Part shown: positions 45,537 to 57,772 of the stretch, one piece after another
Layout: the number at the start of each line of letters is the position of its first letter
Numbering within the stretch: position 1 is the stretch's first letter
Assembly (NCBI GenBank): GCA_022266195.1
Contig: WHVY01000010.1
Span: 322,501-386,500 of the forward strand
Source of the DNA: Tetranychus cinnabarinus
Taxonomy: Eukaryota; Arthropoda; Arachnida; Trombidiformes; Tetranychidae
Direction of reading: 5' to 3'
Length of the DNA stretch: 64,000 nt
Notes under the pieces: generated by a model
What the model was told of the DNA's origin: nothing
Database searches by the model: none
The model's input: only the letters and a program-made list of their open reading frames with translations
Program-made: the position numbers and the translations under genes

Positions 45537-45866
45537 TTACTTTTTTTCGTTAAAATAATGGTATTTTGTGTATCTAAAACCTTGGGTAAGTTGAGCACAT
45601 TCGTTGGTAAAATGGCACGCAAACAGTAACATATTTCGAGGCTGAACACGAATAGCGAATCTCATGAAGAGCATCGAGTAAAAAGCGAGGGCAACAGTCA
45701 TGTTTCCAGAGATAACACTAGGATCTTTATTGACACAATCACTGATCGCAGCCAAAGGAATCCCCCAGTTTGCAACGGGTCCCCAGAAATGAGTACTTGT
45801 AAGATAATCGCGAGTTTCCTTGCTTCTTAGGGCAGTCATTGCCCGTTTGACGATGGTGGAAGCCAT
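45537..45866 (-). CDS. Mpc1: Mitochondrial pyruvate carrier subunit 1
   Basis: 109 aa in one exon, the usual MPC1 size. The conserved stretch THFWGPVANWGIPLAAISD, the following KDPSVISGNMT and the LFMRFAIRVQPRN / LFACHFTNECAQ segments are diagnostic. It pairs with MPC2 in the inner mitochondrial membrane to import pyruvate. It is divergent from the mS38 gene, only about 308 bp away, so the two mitochondrial genes probably share a bidirectional promoter. Confidence 0.95.
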   Translation of the reverse strand: MASTIVKRAMTALRSKETRDYLTSTHFWGPVANWGIPLAAISDCVNKDPSVISGNMTVALAFYSMLFMRFAIRVQPRNMLLFACHFTNECAQLTQGFRYTKYHYFNEKK

Positions 45867-46174
45867 TTAATTGCAGGAATTTAATCAGAATTGGTGAAAG
45901 GAATGAAATAAATTACAAGGTTGATTAAGATTAGTCTATCTAGAGGTGATTGTGACACAAGGAAAAGTGTATCCTCAATAAGCAGAATTTTTATGAGACA
46001 GCCCCTGAATACAGGGCCTGTATTTTGATTTCAAGAGATCAGCTGAAGATCAACATGGTTTAAGTTAGACTTGATTTTGTTTGGTCTGATTGTAAATTTT
46101 TGTGTATATTTATGTCGTTTAACTTTCTAAATTGACACCTATTTTGTGTTTATCAGTCAACAAATACTTCTGCG

Positions 46175-46955
46175 ATGATTAATTTAAGAAAAATTTCATC
46201 TATATTCGGGTAAAGTAGTTTCCATGTGTTTTTGAGCAACGCAACCTTTACATTTGATTTATTATTAATTTCTTTTCTTAATTAGGTCACCGGGTAATTT
46301 AACTAAATCTTTTAGAAATTTATCATTGTCGACAAATATACCTACATCGATTGCACCACCACCTCTGCTTCCTCCTGCCTCAATTCCGGTGCCACTGATT
46401 GAGAAGCCTAGACTTGGTCCTATTGCTCGACAAGAAATGCCTACACGTTTTTCATTGATTAATGAACTTTATGCTCCGTCAGTGTACGAATTCAGAGTCA
46501 CCATTAAGCCAGAAATAAAAGATCCAAGGATTGTTGAGGAGGTTAAATGTATCTCGAAAAAAGACAAATATGGAAGTACCCCACCATTCAACTATCGAAA
46601 CACCATAATGCATATCAGACATCGTAAAATCAAGAAGCATCATAGATTAAAATGGATCAAGAAAAATTTAGCCGCTATTAAATATACGAGACTTCGTAGA
46701 AACATTGATAAAGAGAAAGCGTTCAGGGCAGAAATATTTGCTGCAGTCAAGGAAGCGGAAAATTTCTCTGCTGAAAAGTACGTCGATGATGTGCTTAACT
46801 CTATCGATAAAGCTCCTAAACCCATTTCAAAAGAAGACAATCTTCGCAATACAATTAGGTTGATAAGAAAATATAGATCAGACACTGATCTGGTGACACC
46901 CGAATTTGATGATCCAGTGGAGCCTGTTCATCAAAATGTATTTAGAATAAAATAA
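46175..46955 (+). CDS. Mitochondrial small-subunit ribosomal protein mS38 (AURKAIP1)
   Basis: Exon 1 46175-46209 (35 nt: MINLRKISSIFG) joins exon 2 46286-46955 to give 234 aa. The first residues fit a mitochondrial presequence. The diagnostic part is the basic helical region HIRHRKIKKHHRLKWIKKN followed by RLRRNIDKEKAFRAEIF, which is the conserved C-terminal core of AURKAIP1/mS38. The protein is a metazoan mitoribosome small-subunit component; the vertebrate protein is also reported to bind Aurora A. The Pro-rich segment (APPPLLPPASIPVP) before the core is variable in the family. Homology call moderate because the family is short and divergent. Confidence 0.75.
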
Positions 46956-47219
46956 AATACAACTTTTTGTCTTGATTTGAACATTTTAATTTAAATGTTA
47001 TTAGATACTTCTAATTCTATCTAGATTATCATGACCTATTAATAGTCAATGGATCATACTTTGTATCAAATCAAGTTTTTGATATTTATTCATGCAATAG
47101 ATTTATCTTGTAATAAAAATTAGCATTTGTACATCAAATAACTTTATTTATAACACTTGGTCGACAACAATATTAACCAAGAAGATCTTATTTACTCTTT
47201 ATATTTTTTATTTACTTCG

Positions 47220-47803
47220 CTATATTTTCTCAGCAACCTTTACAGCTACCTTGCAAATATTTTCAACAGCCACAGACAGCAGTTGATACCCAGGAGCTTT
47301 CTTAGCATCATGCTCTAAAGCACAATCATGATGATGCTGTTCTTCATCCCGAAATTGACTGATTGTTTTGATCATCTCTTCGTTTTTTACTGGATCATCA
47401 GCCATTAATTCACGCAGTTGACTATCATAATGTTGAACAATCACTTTTTCAACAGCCTCGGTGACAGCCATAGCTGCATTAGGACCAAGAAGAGCTGGAA
47501 CAAAACCAAGACCAAATGCTCCAGCCTGCCATATTGGTAGCAACATACTTTTACGTGCCCGATGTTTAGCTGCGTAATATTCAAATTTGTTTAAATGGAC
47601 CTTTTCCTGATCCCACATTTTCTGAATGATTGCTGCCTTTTCTGGATATCTGCTACGAAGAGCTAACATCTGGCCAAAATAAATTCGATCAGCCCCTAGT
47701 TCACCAGCATGATCGACTCGAATGATTCTGTCATACATACGATGACGAAATCTACCCAAATAACCAGCCATTGATGGTGAGATATTGCGTTGATACGTTT
47801 GAA
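47220..47803 (-). CDS. Coq7: COQ7, 5-demethoxyubiquinone hydroxylase
   Basis: The conserved catalytic region is all in this exon: VDHAGELGADRIYFGQ, MWDQEKVHLNKFE, then EAVEKVIVQHYDSQL and FRDEEQHHHDCALEHD, which supply the two Glu-rich iron ligand sets of the ferritin-like di-iron centre. The enzyme hydroxylates demethoxyubiquinone in the mitochondrial inner membrane, the penultimate step of ubiquinone synthesis. The first in-frame ATG is at 47771 (183 aa), but homologous sequence may extend upstream. An acceptor-like TTGATAG ends at 47804, so an unlocated 5' exon with the presequence is likely. The length is close to mature COQ7. Confidence 0.88.
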
Positions 47804-47810
47804 CTATCAA

Positions 47811-48511
47811 CAGAATAGCACAGGTTAATTAACTTGAATTGGATGTTGTAAATTTGATCAAGATTAAATAGAAATTAGAGGGAACAATTAGAAAAAACTC
47901 AATCTGAAAACAGAAACAAAATAATCTGCAAAAAAATCATCACAATATCACATGTATAGTATCATTGTATGTTTTTGATCACCAGCTGGCTTGAGCTCTC
48001 CTCAAGCTTCTGTTGTGAATTGAAAAACTTAAATTATTTTTAAAGGTGACTTCTATTGAATCTTCAATTTTTAATAAATGAAATGAAATCTTTTATTGAA
48101 TGTTATGTGCTCGTTGATCTCGAGTTCAACCAATAATAAATTAATTATTTCAGCAAGTTGACAAGAAACAAAATTAGTTCCATAATGTTGTGAAACTATC
48201 ATTGGTGGTTTTAAATGAATTTATTTTTCTAAACTTAATGAAATAGTGACCTGGGAAGCTTATTATTCATTCACCTGATGAACGAGCTTTGTTTTAAAGG
48301 GTTGATCTACTTTTCAATTTCACTCCGCTATCATAAATAGCACCACTAAGATCGTGTTATATTTATTTACTCAAGTTATTGGTCTAAACGAATTCATTTC
48401 ATATTACGAATTTTAAGCTAATGTTGTTTTTATAATTTTCTTGATTTTCTCTGTGCCTTGTTTAATTTTAGTATTGATCCTATCTTACTGTGATTTAATA
48501 TTTTTTGGATT
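47811..48511. other. Intergenic region between COQ7 and the atlastin-like gene
   Basis: May hide a COQ7 first exon on the minus strand; I could not place one with convincing splice sites. Otherwise AT-rich. Confidence 0.4.
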
Positions 48512-50060
48512 ATGGCGACCACACCGCTTCCTATTTTAAGATTTGACAACGAGAAACAAGAGTATGAATTTGTTGAGGAAACGTTTGATAAAATTATCGA
48601 TAGAGAGGGCATTCAAGATTTGCCCATTGCTGTTGTGTCCATTGTTGGAGATTATCGTAAAGGAAAATCAACTTTGCTCAACTTTCTCCTCCGATACTTT
48701 CAACACTATGATTCTGAAGATTGGCTCGGTAACTCCAAACAGAAATTGACAGGTCAGTACATTTATAACTATGATAGCCTTGTTATTTGGGTAAATTTTT
48801 AATATAATGATTTCATCTAATAGGATTTTCATGGAGACAAGGTGTAAAAAGAGATACAATTGGAATTGTTTTATGGCCTGAACCATTAATTATTACCAAA
48901 AAAGATGGTTCAAAAATTGCTGTAATTTTAATGGACACTCAAGGATTATTTGATGATCAAACGACTCATAAAGACTGTAGAAATATCTTTGCAATATCAT
49001 CTTTGCTCTCATCTATTCAAGTCTACAATCAGATGCACATGATTCAAAGTAATGATATAACGAAACTCTCCGAATTCAGTCAATACTCAAAGTGTAAGAA
49101 GGAAGAAACTGGTTACAAAGCTTTCCAAGATCTTTTGTTACTTGTGCGAGATTGGTCATCTCCTGTTGACTACCCTTATGGAGATGAAGGAGGTCGAGAT
49201 TATCTTAAATCTATGAAAATAAGTCAATCTGGCACTTTTAAAGAGAACTGGGAAGTTTTGTATCAAAGTTATGCTGAAATCAACTGTTTCCTAATGCCTC
49301 ATCCTGGATTAGCTGTGAATATCCCTGGGTTTGCCGGTGAAATAACTAAATTACAGCCTACATTTGTCTCAAACTTACGTCAGCTAGCAAGGAGTTATTT
49401 TTCACCAGAAAAGATTGCAATAAAAACAAGTCGAGGTCGAAATATGAAAATGGCAGAGTTTTCCATTTTTTTCAAATCAATTGTGGGAAATCTTATGCGT
49501 AAATATTGCTAAATAATTTTTAAAATCATAAATCAATAATTTAACTTATTTTCTTTCTTTTTACAGAAAAAAATACAATTGGAATTGACGACTTAGGCTA
49601 TATCGATTCTGAAGCTCAAGCAAAAATAGCACTTATGCATGCAACGGCTGAATTCTTTAAACAATATGTTGCATTAAATCCGGCTAACGATCCTTCAAAG
49701 TTAGCTTTGAGTGCTGAAAGGGCTTGTGCTTTAGCTACATTAGTATATTTGAACATGACCAACTATATGGACCCAGAAATCGCAGAAACCTATTTAGATG
49801 ACTGGAAATCCTGGGTGGATGAATTTGTTACAGAACGTTTGATGGGACGTTCCAATGATAAATCTGAAGACTCGACTGATTCTGGTTGGCGATCCAACAT
49901 TTTCACGAGTATTCGATATTTTTTGTATTCACTCGCTTCTCCAGTCGCGAGTAAAGTTATACCAACGGTGATTGAGGTTGGAATTCCATTTTTTCTCTCT
50001 CGTTTCAACAAAAAAGTCTCTTTTAAGCCAAAAACGAGAAGACAGTTCAGAAAAAGGTGA
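48512..50060 (+). CDS. Atlastin-like dynamin-superfamily GTPase
   Basis: Three exons, 48512-48752, 48824-49498 and 49567-50060, give 469 aa. GTPase motifs: SIVGDYRKGKSTLLNFLL (P-loop with the RKGKS of atlastins), FSWRQGVKRDTIGI (switch I), LMDTQGLFDDQ (switch II), and LLVRDWSSPVDYPYGDEGG (the RD base-specificity motif). A helical middle domain follows. Atlastins fuse ER tubules and end with two membrane spans plus an amphipathic helix. Here only one moderately hydrophobic stretch (about residues 415-440, YFLYSLASPVASKVIPTVIEVGIPFFLS) and a basic tail are visible, and the protein is shorter than typical atlastin (about 540 aa). It is probably a diverged paralogue, or the hairpin is reduced. 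Confidence 0.82.
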
Positions 50061-50756
50061 TTTCCAAGTCAAATGTGTTGTATTCAACACACAGAGCATA
50101 AGTTTTCATGGGAAAGGCTAATCTTTTGGAAATGTTTCTCGATTACGAGCATTCCGTCAACACCAACAAGTTTCTTATTCTACTAACTTTTACAAAACCT
50201 CTGAATTATGTTTTCGAAAATGGAATCTCTATGGAAATCAGAAAAATAAATATCTCAGAGTTCTTTCAAATCTTCTAATAAACTCACACAAAAACACTTT
50301 TATTATGCATTTTCGCTTTCAACCAATTTATCAAAAAAATGAAATAAATTAGATTACATTTTATTTCAAAATCAGTTTTATTTTAATCTTATTTCATATT
50401 TTTATCTTCAAAAATGCACATTCTCTTCGCCTTCGCCTTCAATTATCTCATTTGAAAAAAAACGGTTCGATTTAATAAAACAAAAAACTAAGGCGTTGGC
50501 GTAAAAACGCAGAATTTAACACATTATTTTATAAATTGATGCCTATGGAATTCATTTACAAATTTCGATATTCAACTCTAATTGTGAATGAACTTCAAAT
50601 ATTTTTCTTTACTCTAAACCCTACATCATAGAGTAGGGTTTAACATAGTCTTTAAGGCTGCTCATTTTACATTACATGTTATGAGGATTCTTGGTATTTA
50701 CATTGTGGACATTGAGTCAATCAACAAGAAATAAATAATTTACAATTATACAGATG
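50061..50756. other. 3' region between the atlastin-like gene and HR96-like gene 1 (convergent)
   Basis: AT-rich. A 10-bp perfect stem (TAAACCCTAC at 50615-50624, GTAGGGTTTA at 50633-50642) with an 8-nt loop lies between the two converging genes. No coding sequence. Confidence 0.5.
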
Positions 50757-52224
50757 TTAAAAGCGACATCGACCCGCAACTGCTCTTGTTATGGTTTCCT
50801 TCAAAGGCTCATTCACTAGAAGGGCGAATTCCTTCTTGCATTGTTCGCTTAAAAATTTAATTCGATCAATTTCAACCAACAATCTATAATGATTGTCTGA
50901 AGCTTCACAATCAGATTCACAAATTGTCCGCAAATAACGTCGAAGTAAATAAATATACGAGAATTGTTCATGTCTGTGAAAAGATGTAAGATGTCAAAAT
51001 TATATTCATCAGAAAATAGAGATTAACTTGAAAGTATCCAACCTGATTGACTCGGGATATTTCAATTCGGACGAGTCAGGATTAAAAATTATGATGAGAT
51101 ACATGAGAATCACAGCATTCACATCGTTTCTGAATCGATCGGGAAAGGTTTCGATTACATGCACAACTCCATCATGTAAGCATCGATTGAAGATGAATGC
51201 GTCTCTCCGATCATATTTGAATTCTGGAAACTTTGAATGTCGCAAAGAAAACATTTGTAATTTAAAGATTTTTCAGAAGTGCTAGCAAGTTGGTTATGAT
51301 TATTAATACTCACATCCCAGCCATCAGTTGTAGCATCGTATTTAAAAATTCCTTCCATCAAATTAAGATGAATATAATTACTGGATAAAAGAGTTATTTT
51401 ATCGTTAGTTTCGATTCTCCTGAATCCTTTGATTTTACTACATATGGAAATGAGACAATCTGGACTTGCTATTGCTCGTCTCGTGTCATTTAAATTTGCA
51501 AATAAATTCAAGTGTTTCTGACCCTCAAAAGCGGCACATGCTTCATCTATTAATAGTGATTCAAATCCATTTAGTACAGCATCATCAGATAAATATTCAC
51601 TCCTCAAACTCAATGAAGAAAAAGAAACGGACAGAATTTTTTGACTAACATCAGGATTCCAAGGCTCTTCAACTTCACTATTGTCCGTGTTTAGTGACAG
51701 GCTCAATTTGTATCCACTTTCAACGAGACTAATGAAATTTGTCTTTAGAGCATCGTATGTGTCCCGAATCGTAGATTGCCATTGAGACTCAATTGACAAT
51801 GAATTGGTAGCTATTGATGATGAGAAAGTAGTTGGTCATGTTTCATGATATGAGATAACTAATTAGAAAATGAACTTAAGAGTAACTTACATGGGTTTTC
51901 AATAGTTCTATTGGATGAGTTGTTCTGACCATTAAAGCTGAACCAATTTTCTGTGAAAGAATTGATAGGTCCTGCTGATAAATCGAAAAATTGTTGTCCT
52001 TCATTGTTTTGATTATCCAATTCTTCTCCATCTTGTAGCAAGTAACTTTTAACAGTATCTTCATCGGAGCAAAAGGCCTTCAGAAGAGCTAGGCTTTGGT
52101 TTGAACATGGAGATTGAGGGAATGGTTGAACGGCTAAAGTGTCACATTGTGAAGCATAATCTGCATCCAGTGTTGGTGAATCTAAAGATGATTGAATTAA
52201 TGAAATAAATTGACCAGAATCCAT
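50757..52224 (-). CDS. HR96-like nuclear-receptor LBD protein without DNA-binding domain, copy 1
   Basis: Exons 51891-52224, 51314-51810, 51043-51230 and 50757-50973 (phases 1, 0, 2) encode 411 aa. The first exon is polar and lacks the C4 zinc-finger spacing of nuclear receptors. Later exons resemble an LBD: IKGFRRIETNDKITLLSSNYIHLNLMEG matches the helix 3-5 signature (F..L...D.I.LL); IIFNPDSSELKYPE matches helix 8 (FNPD..GL); and HEQFSYIYLLRRYL with CESDCEASDNHYRL matches helices 9-10. Near the end, EPLKETITRA resembles a weak AF-2 helix. HR96 is the arthropod xenobiotic receptor, and LBD-only relatives are, as I recall, described in Tetranychus urticae as trans-regulators of detoxification genes. 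This copy differs most from the other three. Confidence 0.75.
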
Positions 52225-53504
52225 CTTTTCACATCAATAACAAACTAGACAAATACTGAAACAAATAACCAGAAAACATTGATAACTAACGAATCATAGA
52301 AGATTATTTTCACTCTAAAAAATTGCTGGATTAATATGTTTCCCTCATTCAATTGTATAATGATATGATTCTTGGTTTGTGACACAAGGACAATTGTTTT
52401 ATCTCAATCAGATATTTACTCTGGTTGACTAAAATAACTATCATGCTTAAATGTTTATGAATTACCAAATGATGCAAAAAGCAAGTTGAGAAAATTAATC
52501 TTCCATTTTGAGGAGCAAAAGGCGATGATTATTTTACAGGGAAACCAAACGAATCGTTTTTGGCCTTTTGTTTGGAATAAATTTAGGTCGTTCCATTAAG
52601 ATATAGCTCTTTGTTGTTTGCAAACATTTAATAACTGATAAAATGTTAGATTTACTCGCCTCATAATCTTGCAACAAACTTTTTTCAAATCTATCGTTAA
52701 ATATTAATAAGTGTTAATATCTGTTTCGTTGGCATTTTTTTCTGACAAGGGAGATACGTGAAGTGGAATGGTTGGAACCGAATGAAATAAGTACAATTCT
52801 GGTAACGATCCATGATGAGCATACAGAATTTATTATCTTATTTTTAATGTTTTGTGGACCGGCATCGTTCTTGACGAGCGCGACAACTTTTCAGCACTAT
52901 CTAAATCTTGTGAGTTAGATGTTTTATTTGCCCTAGATGCAATTCAAGTTGAACCAGGGAAGTGGACTCATCTTTATAATTTGAGTTTCGATGAGTGAAC
53001 TAGAGTTTGATATTTACATTTCGAAGGTTCCCTCCAGGGGTGGCCTTTTGTTGGCCTTCTTTTGACACCAGAAACAATACACTTGGTCCATTTTTATCGC
53101 GACTTATAGTCAAACATTTTTAATCCTCGCAACAACATAGCTTTTGAGGATTTCCAACAAAAAATGAAATATTATAATTTACAAATAATTAAACATATTT
53201 AAAAATCTACAGAATTTTGATTCAGCATCACAGATTACAGAGTTATCTAACGCTTTTGAATTGTGGGAAGTGTGTCTTCTGGTCAAAGTCTGCAAGCTGT
53301 AACATAGACAATGTCCAGATAAAAAAATAATTGTTTTTGTGCTGAATCAACAGTAATCATGTAAGGATAAAATTGTATTTTTTTGACGATGAAAGTATAC
53401 AGATATCAATAGAGATACAATTGGCTATCGAATGCGAAAATTTTGCCATCTTTTAGCCTAGGTCAATGCGAATGGTTAATTAATAAATCAGATTAAATTT
53501 TCAG
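52225..53504. other. Intergenic region between HR96-like genes 1 and 2
   Basis: The part near 53330-53460 (GATGAAAGTATACAGATATC and following) aligns with the matching 3' flanks of genes 3 and 4. No clear P450 remnant here, in contrast to the next two intervals. Confidence 0.45.
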
Positions 53505-55020
53505 TCAAAGGAAGCTCTCATCGGAAATCATCTGCAAGTGAAATTGATGAATGTTTTCCCCCGCAACGGCTCTTGTTATGGTTTCCTCAAACGGCTCTTT
53601 TAGTAGACCGGCAAAAATATTTTGCGTTTGTTCACCCAGAAGTCTCAACTGCTCAATTTTAACCATTAACCTGTAATGATTGTCTGAGGCTTCACAATCA
53701 GATTCATAAATTGTCCTCAAATAACGTCGAAGTAAATGAATGTATGAGAATTGTTCATGTCTGTGACCGGATGTAAAAATGTAAAACTTAAATTAAAAAT
53801 AAATGTTCACTCAGAGAGTAATATCAATTTGAACAAACCTGATCATTTCGGGATATTTCAATCCAGATATGTCACCATTGAAAATAATGATTAGATATAT
53901 GAGAATAATGACATTTATATTGTTTCTGAATTGATCGGGAAAGGTTTCGATTACGTGAACCATTCCATCGTGTAAGTGTTTGTTGAAGATAAATGTATCT
54001 CGTCTATCATATTTGAATCCTACAAACTGTGAATGTTGCAAAAACACAAAAATTAGTGAACCGGTTTACAACAAGAGTTCAAGTTGGTTATGATCACTTA
54101 CATCCCAGCCATCAATTGTAGCATCGTAGTTTAAAACGGCTTCCATCAAATTAAGACTATTATATATGTTAGATAAAAGATTTACTTTATCGATGATTTC
54201 GATTTTTCTGAATCCTTTAATTCCATTGCATATTGAAATGAGCCAATTTGGACTTGCTTTTGCAAGACTTCTGTCATTTAAATCTGCAAACAAATGCAAG
54301 TATTTCTGGCCCTTAAAAGCAGAATATGCTTCATTCATTAACATTGATTCAAATGCATTCAGTTTTACATCATTAGACAAATATTCACTCCTCCAACTCA
54401 ATGAAGAAAAAGAAACGGACAGAATTTTTTTACTAACATCAGCATGCCAAGGCTCATCAACTTCACTATTGTCCGTGTTCAATGACAATGTCAATTTGTA
54501 TCCATGTTTAACGAGAAGAATAAAATTTGCTTTTAGATTGAATTTTTCATCGTTTATTTTTGACCACATATTATAGTTAACGGCCAGTGGACCAGTACTT
54601 ATGTATGGTGAAATAGGAGTTTGAGATGAAGCTAAAAAATCATCATTATAATGAATAACCTTAAATAGATCAATAATACTTTAACTTACTTAAGTTGTCA
54701 ACAGCCCATAAGCCATGAGGTTGGACGGTTTGGTCATTAGAGTTGAGCAAATTGTCTGTGTAATAATCATATGTTTGCGTTGACGAATCCAATGTTTGTC
54801 CATCCTTTTGATTGTTCGATGGATCGCCATCCAGTAAGTAACTTTTAACAGTATCTTCATTGGAACAAAAGGCTTTTAAAAGAGCCAGACTTTGGTTTGA
54901 ACATGATGGTTGAGGTAAAGGTTGAACAGCTAAAGTGTCACATTGCGAAGCATAATTTGTATCCAGTGTTGGTGAATCTAAAGATGATTGAATTAGTGAA
55001 ATTATTTGATCGATCTCCAT
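53505..55020 (-). CDS. HR96-like LBD protein, copy 2
   Basis: Exons 54690-55020, 54102-54631, 53839-54026 and 53505-53760 encode 434 aa with the same intron phases as its neighbours. Exon 1 has the shared SLIQSSLDSPTLDTNYASQC start and SLALLKAFCSNEDTVKSYLL. Exon 2 has FRKIEIIDKVNLLSNIYNSL (helix 3-5 region), exon 3 IIIFNGDISGLKYPEMIR (helix 8), and exon 4 HEQFSYIHLLRRYLRTIYESD (helix 9-10) then LLKEPFEETITRAV. In this copy the Cys of RTxCESD is Tyr. No DNA-binding domain is coded upstream. Confidence 0.75.
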
Positions 55021-55679
55021 CGCTGCACATCAATAATAAACTCGAATCTTAATAAAAATGATCAGAAAACATTAATGACTAATAAATCACAGATGAATCT
55101 TTTTATTAACATTGTCAGACAATTGTTGGCAATTCTGAGATTATTTTCATATATTTCTCCCTTTGTTTGTATTTTATTGTCTTTTCTTATCACCCATATT
55201 TTAATTTATTTACCTGTCACATGATGCTTTATCGTAATCAGATAATTCCACTGATTCAGTTAGTTATCATAACTAATAAGCATGTTTATTAACCACAGAT
55301 TGATGAAGCAATCAAGTCGAGTAAGCAAATCTTTCATCAAACTGGGAAAAATGTATAAATTAGTTTACAAAGCTCACTTTATTTGGCTTTTTGTTCAAAA
55401 CATGATTGTGAAGGGTGATTGGAGATGGACTCCGGATGTTGAAATGCACAGTCCACTTTCAATAGCTCCGTATATTGTTTCATAATAATAAAGCGTTTCA
55501 TCACTTGCCAAACATTTCATTAATGATAAAATAGTGAATGCGAGATAAAATGTCCCATATTTCATTAAACTTTTGAGGATTTGAATTTTATGTGCTTTTG
55601 AATCTTTTTCTTAAATTATGGATGGACAAAAATATTTATTTCAAACTTATTCTCATTATATCAATGTAAATCTTCCGAA

Positions 55680-56130
55680 GTGTAAGCAGTTATCCTGGAA
55701 TTCAAAATACCCAATATACAACGAGTGCAATTCATTAGGAAAAATGTAAGGACCAGAAAACCATTGATGATACGAAAAACAAAACCACTTTCATTTCATC
55801 AAAAAGTAAAGTAGTCAACTCATTTTATTATGTACAGTTTAGTCGCAGTTTAACATTTCCAAGAATATGAAAATTTTCATTTTTTTATGATAAAAGCCTT
55901 TATTCACCTTATTCATTGCCAATTAGTGTAATCATCTCATAACACGCAGTTAAAAATAGCTATCATTGACCAACGGTAACAAAGAAAAAACAAAAACAAT
56001 GATTTTCTTCAACTGATGCTTGACTCTGAAGCGGACCCCCAAGATGCTGAAGGTTAAATGATGAAGACAAAAATTAACTCCACCTGAGATTGTCTGTTCG
56101 TCCATTCTTTTCCTCTTAGCCGGTCATGAG
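55680..56130 (+). pseudogene. Cytochrome P450 relic: promoter flank fused to an internal exon piece
   Basis: Bases 55680-55950 align with the 5' flank of the P450 at the window end (63475-63765; both hold TTTAACATTTCCAAGAATATGAA). The N-terminal exons are missing: right after GCAGTTAAAAATAGC the sequence becomes the I-helix region (AACAATGATTTTCTTCAACTG, GACTCTGAAGCGGA). It then breaks (frameshift and TAA after GAAGG) and ends near TTAGCCGGTCATGAGACTG, the AGHET motif. Same junction as the relic at 58280. Confidence 0.7.
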
Positions 56131-56230
56131 ACTGTGACTTTTGTGCTGGACAAATAATCACGTAACAAAGGATTAAAAATGTATCCGATATGACGATGAA
56201 AGATACGATAGAAATCGATAGACTTCGCTT

Positions 56231-57772
56231 TCAAATCGTGCATCCGAAAATGATGCTCTCATCCTGCAGGTAAAATTGATGAATGTATTCCCCCGTAACT
56301 GCTCTTGTTACGCTTTCCACAAAAGGCTCTTTTAGTAAAGAGGCGAAAATGTTTTGGGTTTGTTCACTTAAAAGTCGCAACTGTTCAATTTTACACATCA
56401 ACCTGTAATGATTGTCTGAGGCTTCACAATCAGATTCACAAACTGTCCGCAAATAACGGCGAAGTAAATGAATATACGAGAATTGTTCATATCTGTAAAA
56501 AGATGAAAAAATGTCAAACTTATATCAACAATAAAATACGAATAAACATTAACTTAAGAGTAATAACAAACAATTTGAACAAACCTGATTATTTCTGGAT
56601 GTTTCAATCCGATTATGTCAGCATTGAAAATAATGATTAAGTACATGAGAATAATGACATTTATATCATTTCTAAATTGATCGGGAAAGGTTTCGATCAC
56701 TTTAACCATTTCATCGTGTAAGAACTGATTAAAGAGAAATGTATCTCGTCTATCATACTTGAATCCTGAAAACTATTAATGTTAAAAGAACAACAATTAG
56801 TGAACCAGATTTGGAACAAGAGTTCAAGTTTGTTATGATTACTTACACCCCAGCCATCAATTGTAGCATCATAGCTAAAAATGCCTTCCATTAAGTTAAG
56901 ATGATTATAATTGCTGGATAAAAGAGTTATTTTATCGCTGGTTTCAATTTTTCTGAAGCCTTTAATTTCATTACATATTGAAATGAGCCAATCTGGAATT
57001 GCTTTTGCGAGACTCCTGTCACTCAAATCTGTGAACAAATGCAAGCATTTCTGACCCTTGAAAGCAGCATATGCTTCATCCATTAATAGTGATTCAAATC
57101 CATTTAGTACAGTATCATCAGACAGATATTCACTTCTCAAACTCAATGAAGAAAAGGAAACAGCAAGAATTTTATGACTGACATCAGGATTCCAAGGCTC
57201 CTCCACTTCACTATTATCCGTATTTAATGTCAAGATTAATTTATATCCACGCTCAATGAGAAGAATAAAATTGGACTTTAGATTGAATTTTTCATCGTTT
57301 ATTTTGGGCCAAAGAGGAGCCTTCACGGCCAGGGAATCAGTATTCATACATGATGAGATCGAAGCTTGAGCTGAAGCTACAAATGGAGCTGTAAATGGAG
57401 GATTAATGCAAATAAGCATTAAAATAAATAACCTTAAATAGTTGAATTATAAAAAAACTTACTTAAGTTTTCAATAGTCCAACGGCCATGAGATTGGTCA
57501 TTAAAGCTGAGCAAGTTTTCTGTGTAATTATCATATGTTTTCATTGGCAAGTCAACGAATTGTCCGTTGTTTTGATCGCCATCAAGTAAGTAACTTTTAA
57601 CAGTATCTTCATCGGAACAAAAAGCGTTTAAAAGAGCTAGACTTTGATTTGAACATAAAGGTTGATGTAATGGTTGAACAGCTAAAATGTTACATAGCGA
57701 AGCATAATCTGTATCCAGTGTTGGTGAATCTAAAGATGATTGAATGGCTGAAATTATTTGATCAATCTCCAT
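56231..57772 (-). CDS. HR96-like LBD protein, copy 3
   Basis: Exons 57463-57772, 56847-57376, 56585-56772 and 56231-56492 encode 429 aa. The ATG at 57772 aligns with the other copies (MEIDQIISAIQSSLDSPTLD). LBD-like blocks: IKGFRKIETSDKITLLSSNY, then DATIDGWG, where the last residue differs from the WD of the others, and the helix 9-10 block ending CESDCEASDNHYRL with EPFVESVTRAV. For exon 2 either of two AG acceptors (57376, or one 12 nt upstream) keeps the frame; 57376 is chosen because copy 4 uses the same site. Its C-terminus (YLQDESIIFGCTI) differs from copies 2 and 4 through a local frame change. Confidence 0.75.

Noticed and set aside
47808..47810. TTG as the start codon of COQ7
   Set aside because: Non-AUG start is unlikely here; an acceptor-like site suggests an upstream exon, otherwise ATG at 47771.
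50615..50642. 10-bp stem-loop as a transcription terminator
   Set aside because: Eukaryotic polymerase II genes do not use such terminators; kept only as a note in the intergenic entry.
55282..55485. 67-aa frame upstream of HR96-like gene 2
   Set aside because: Falls in the conserved promoter block, and the frame is not kept in the equivalent blocks of genes 3 and 4.
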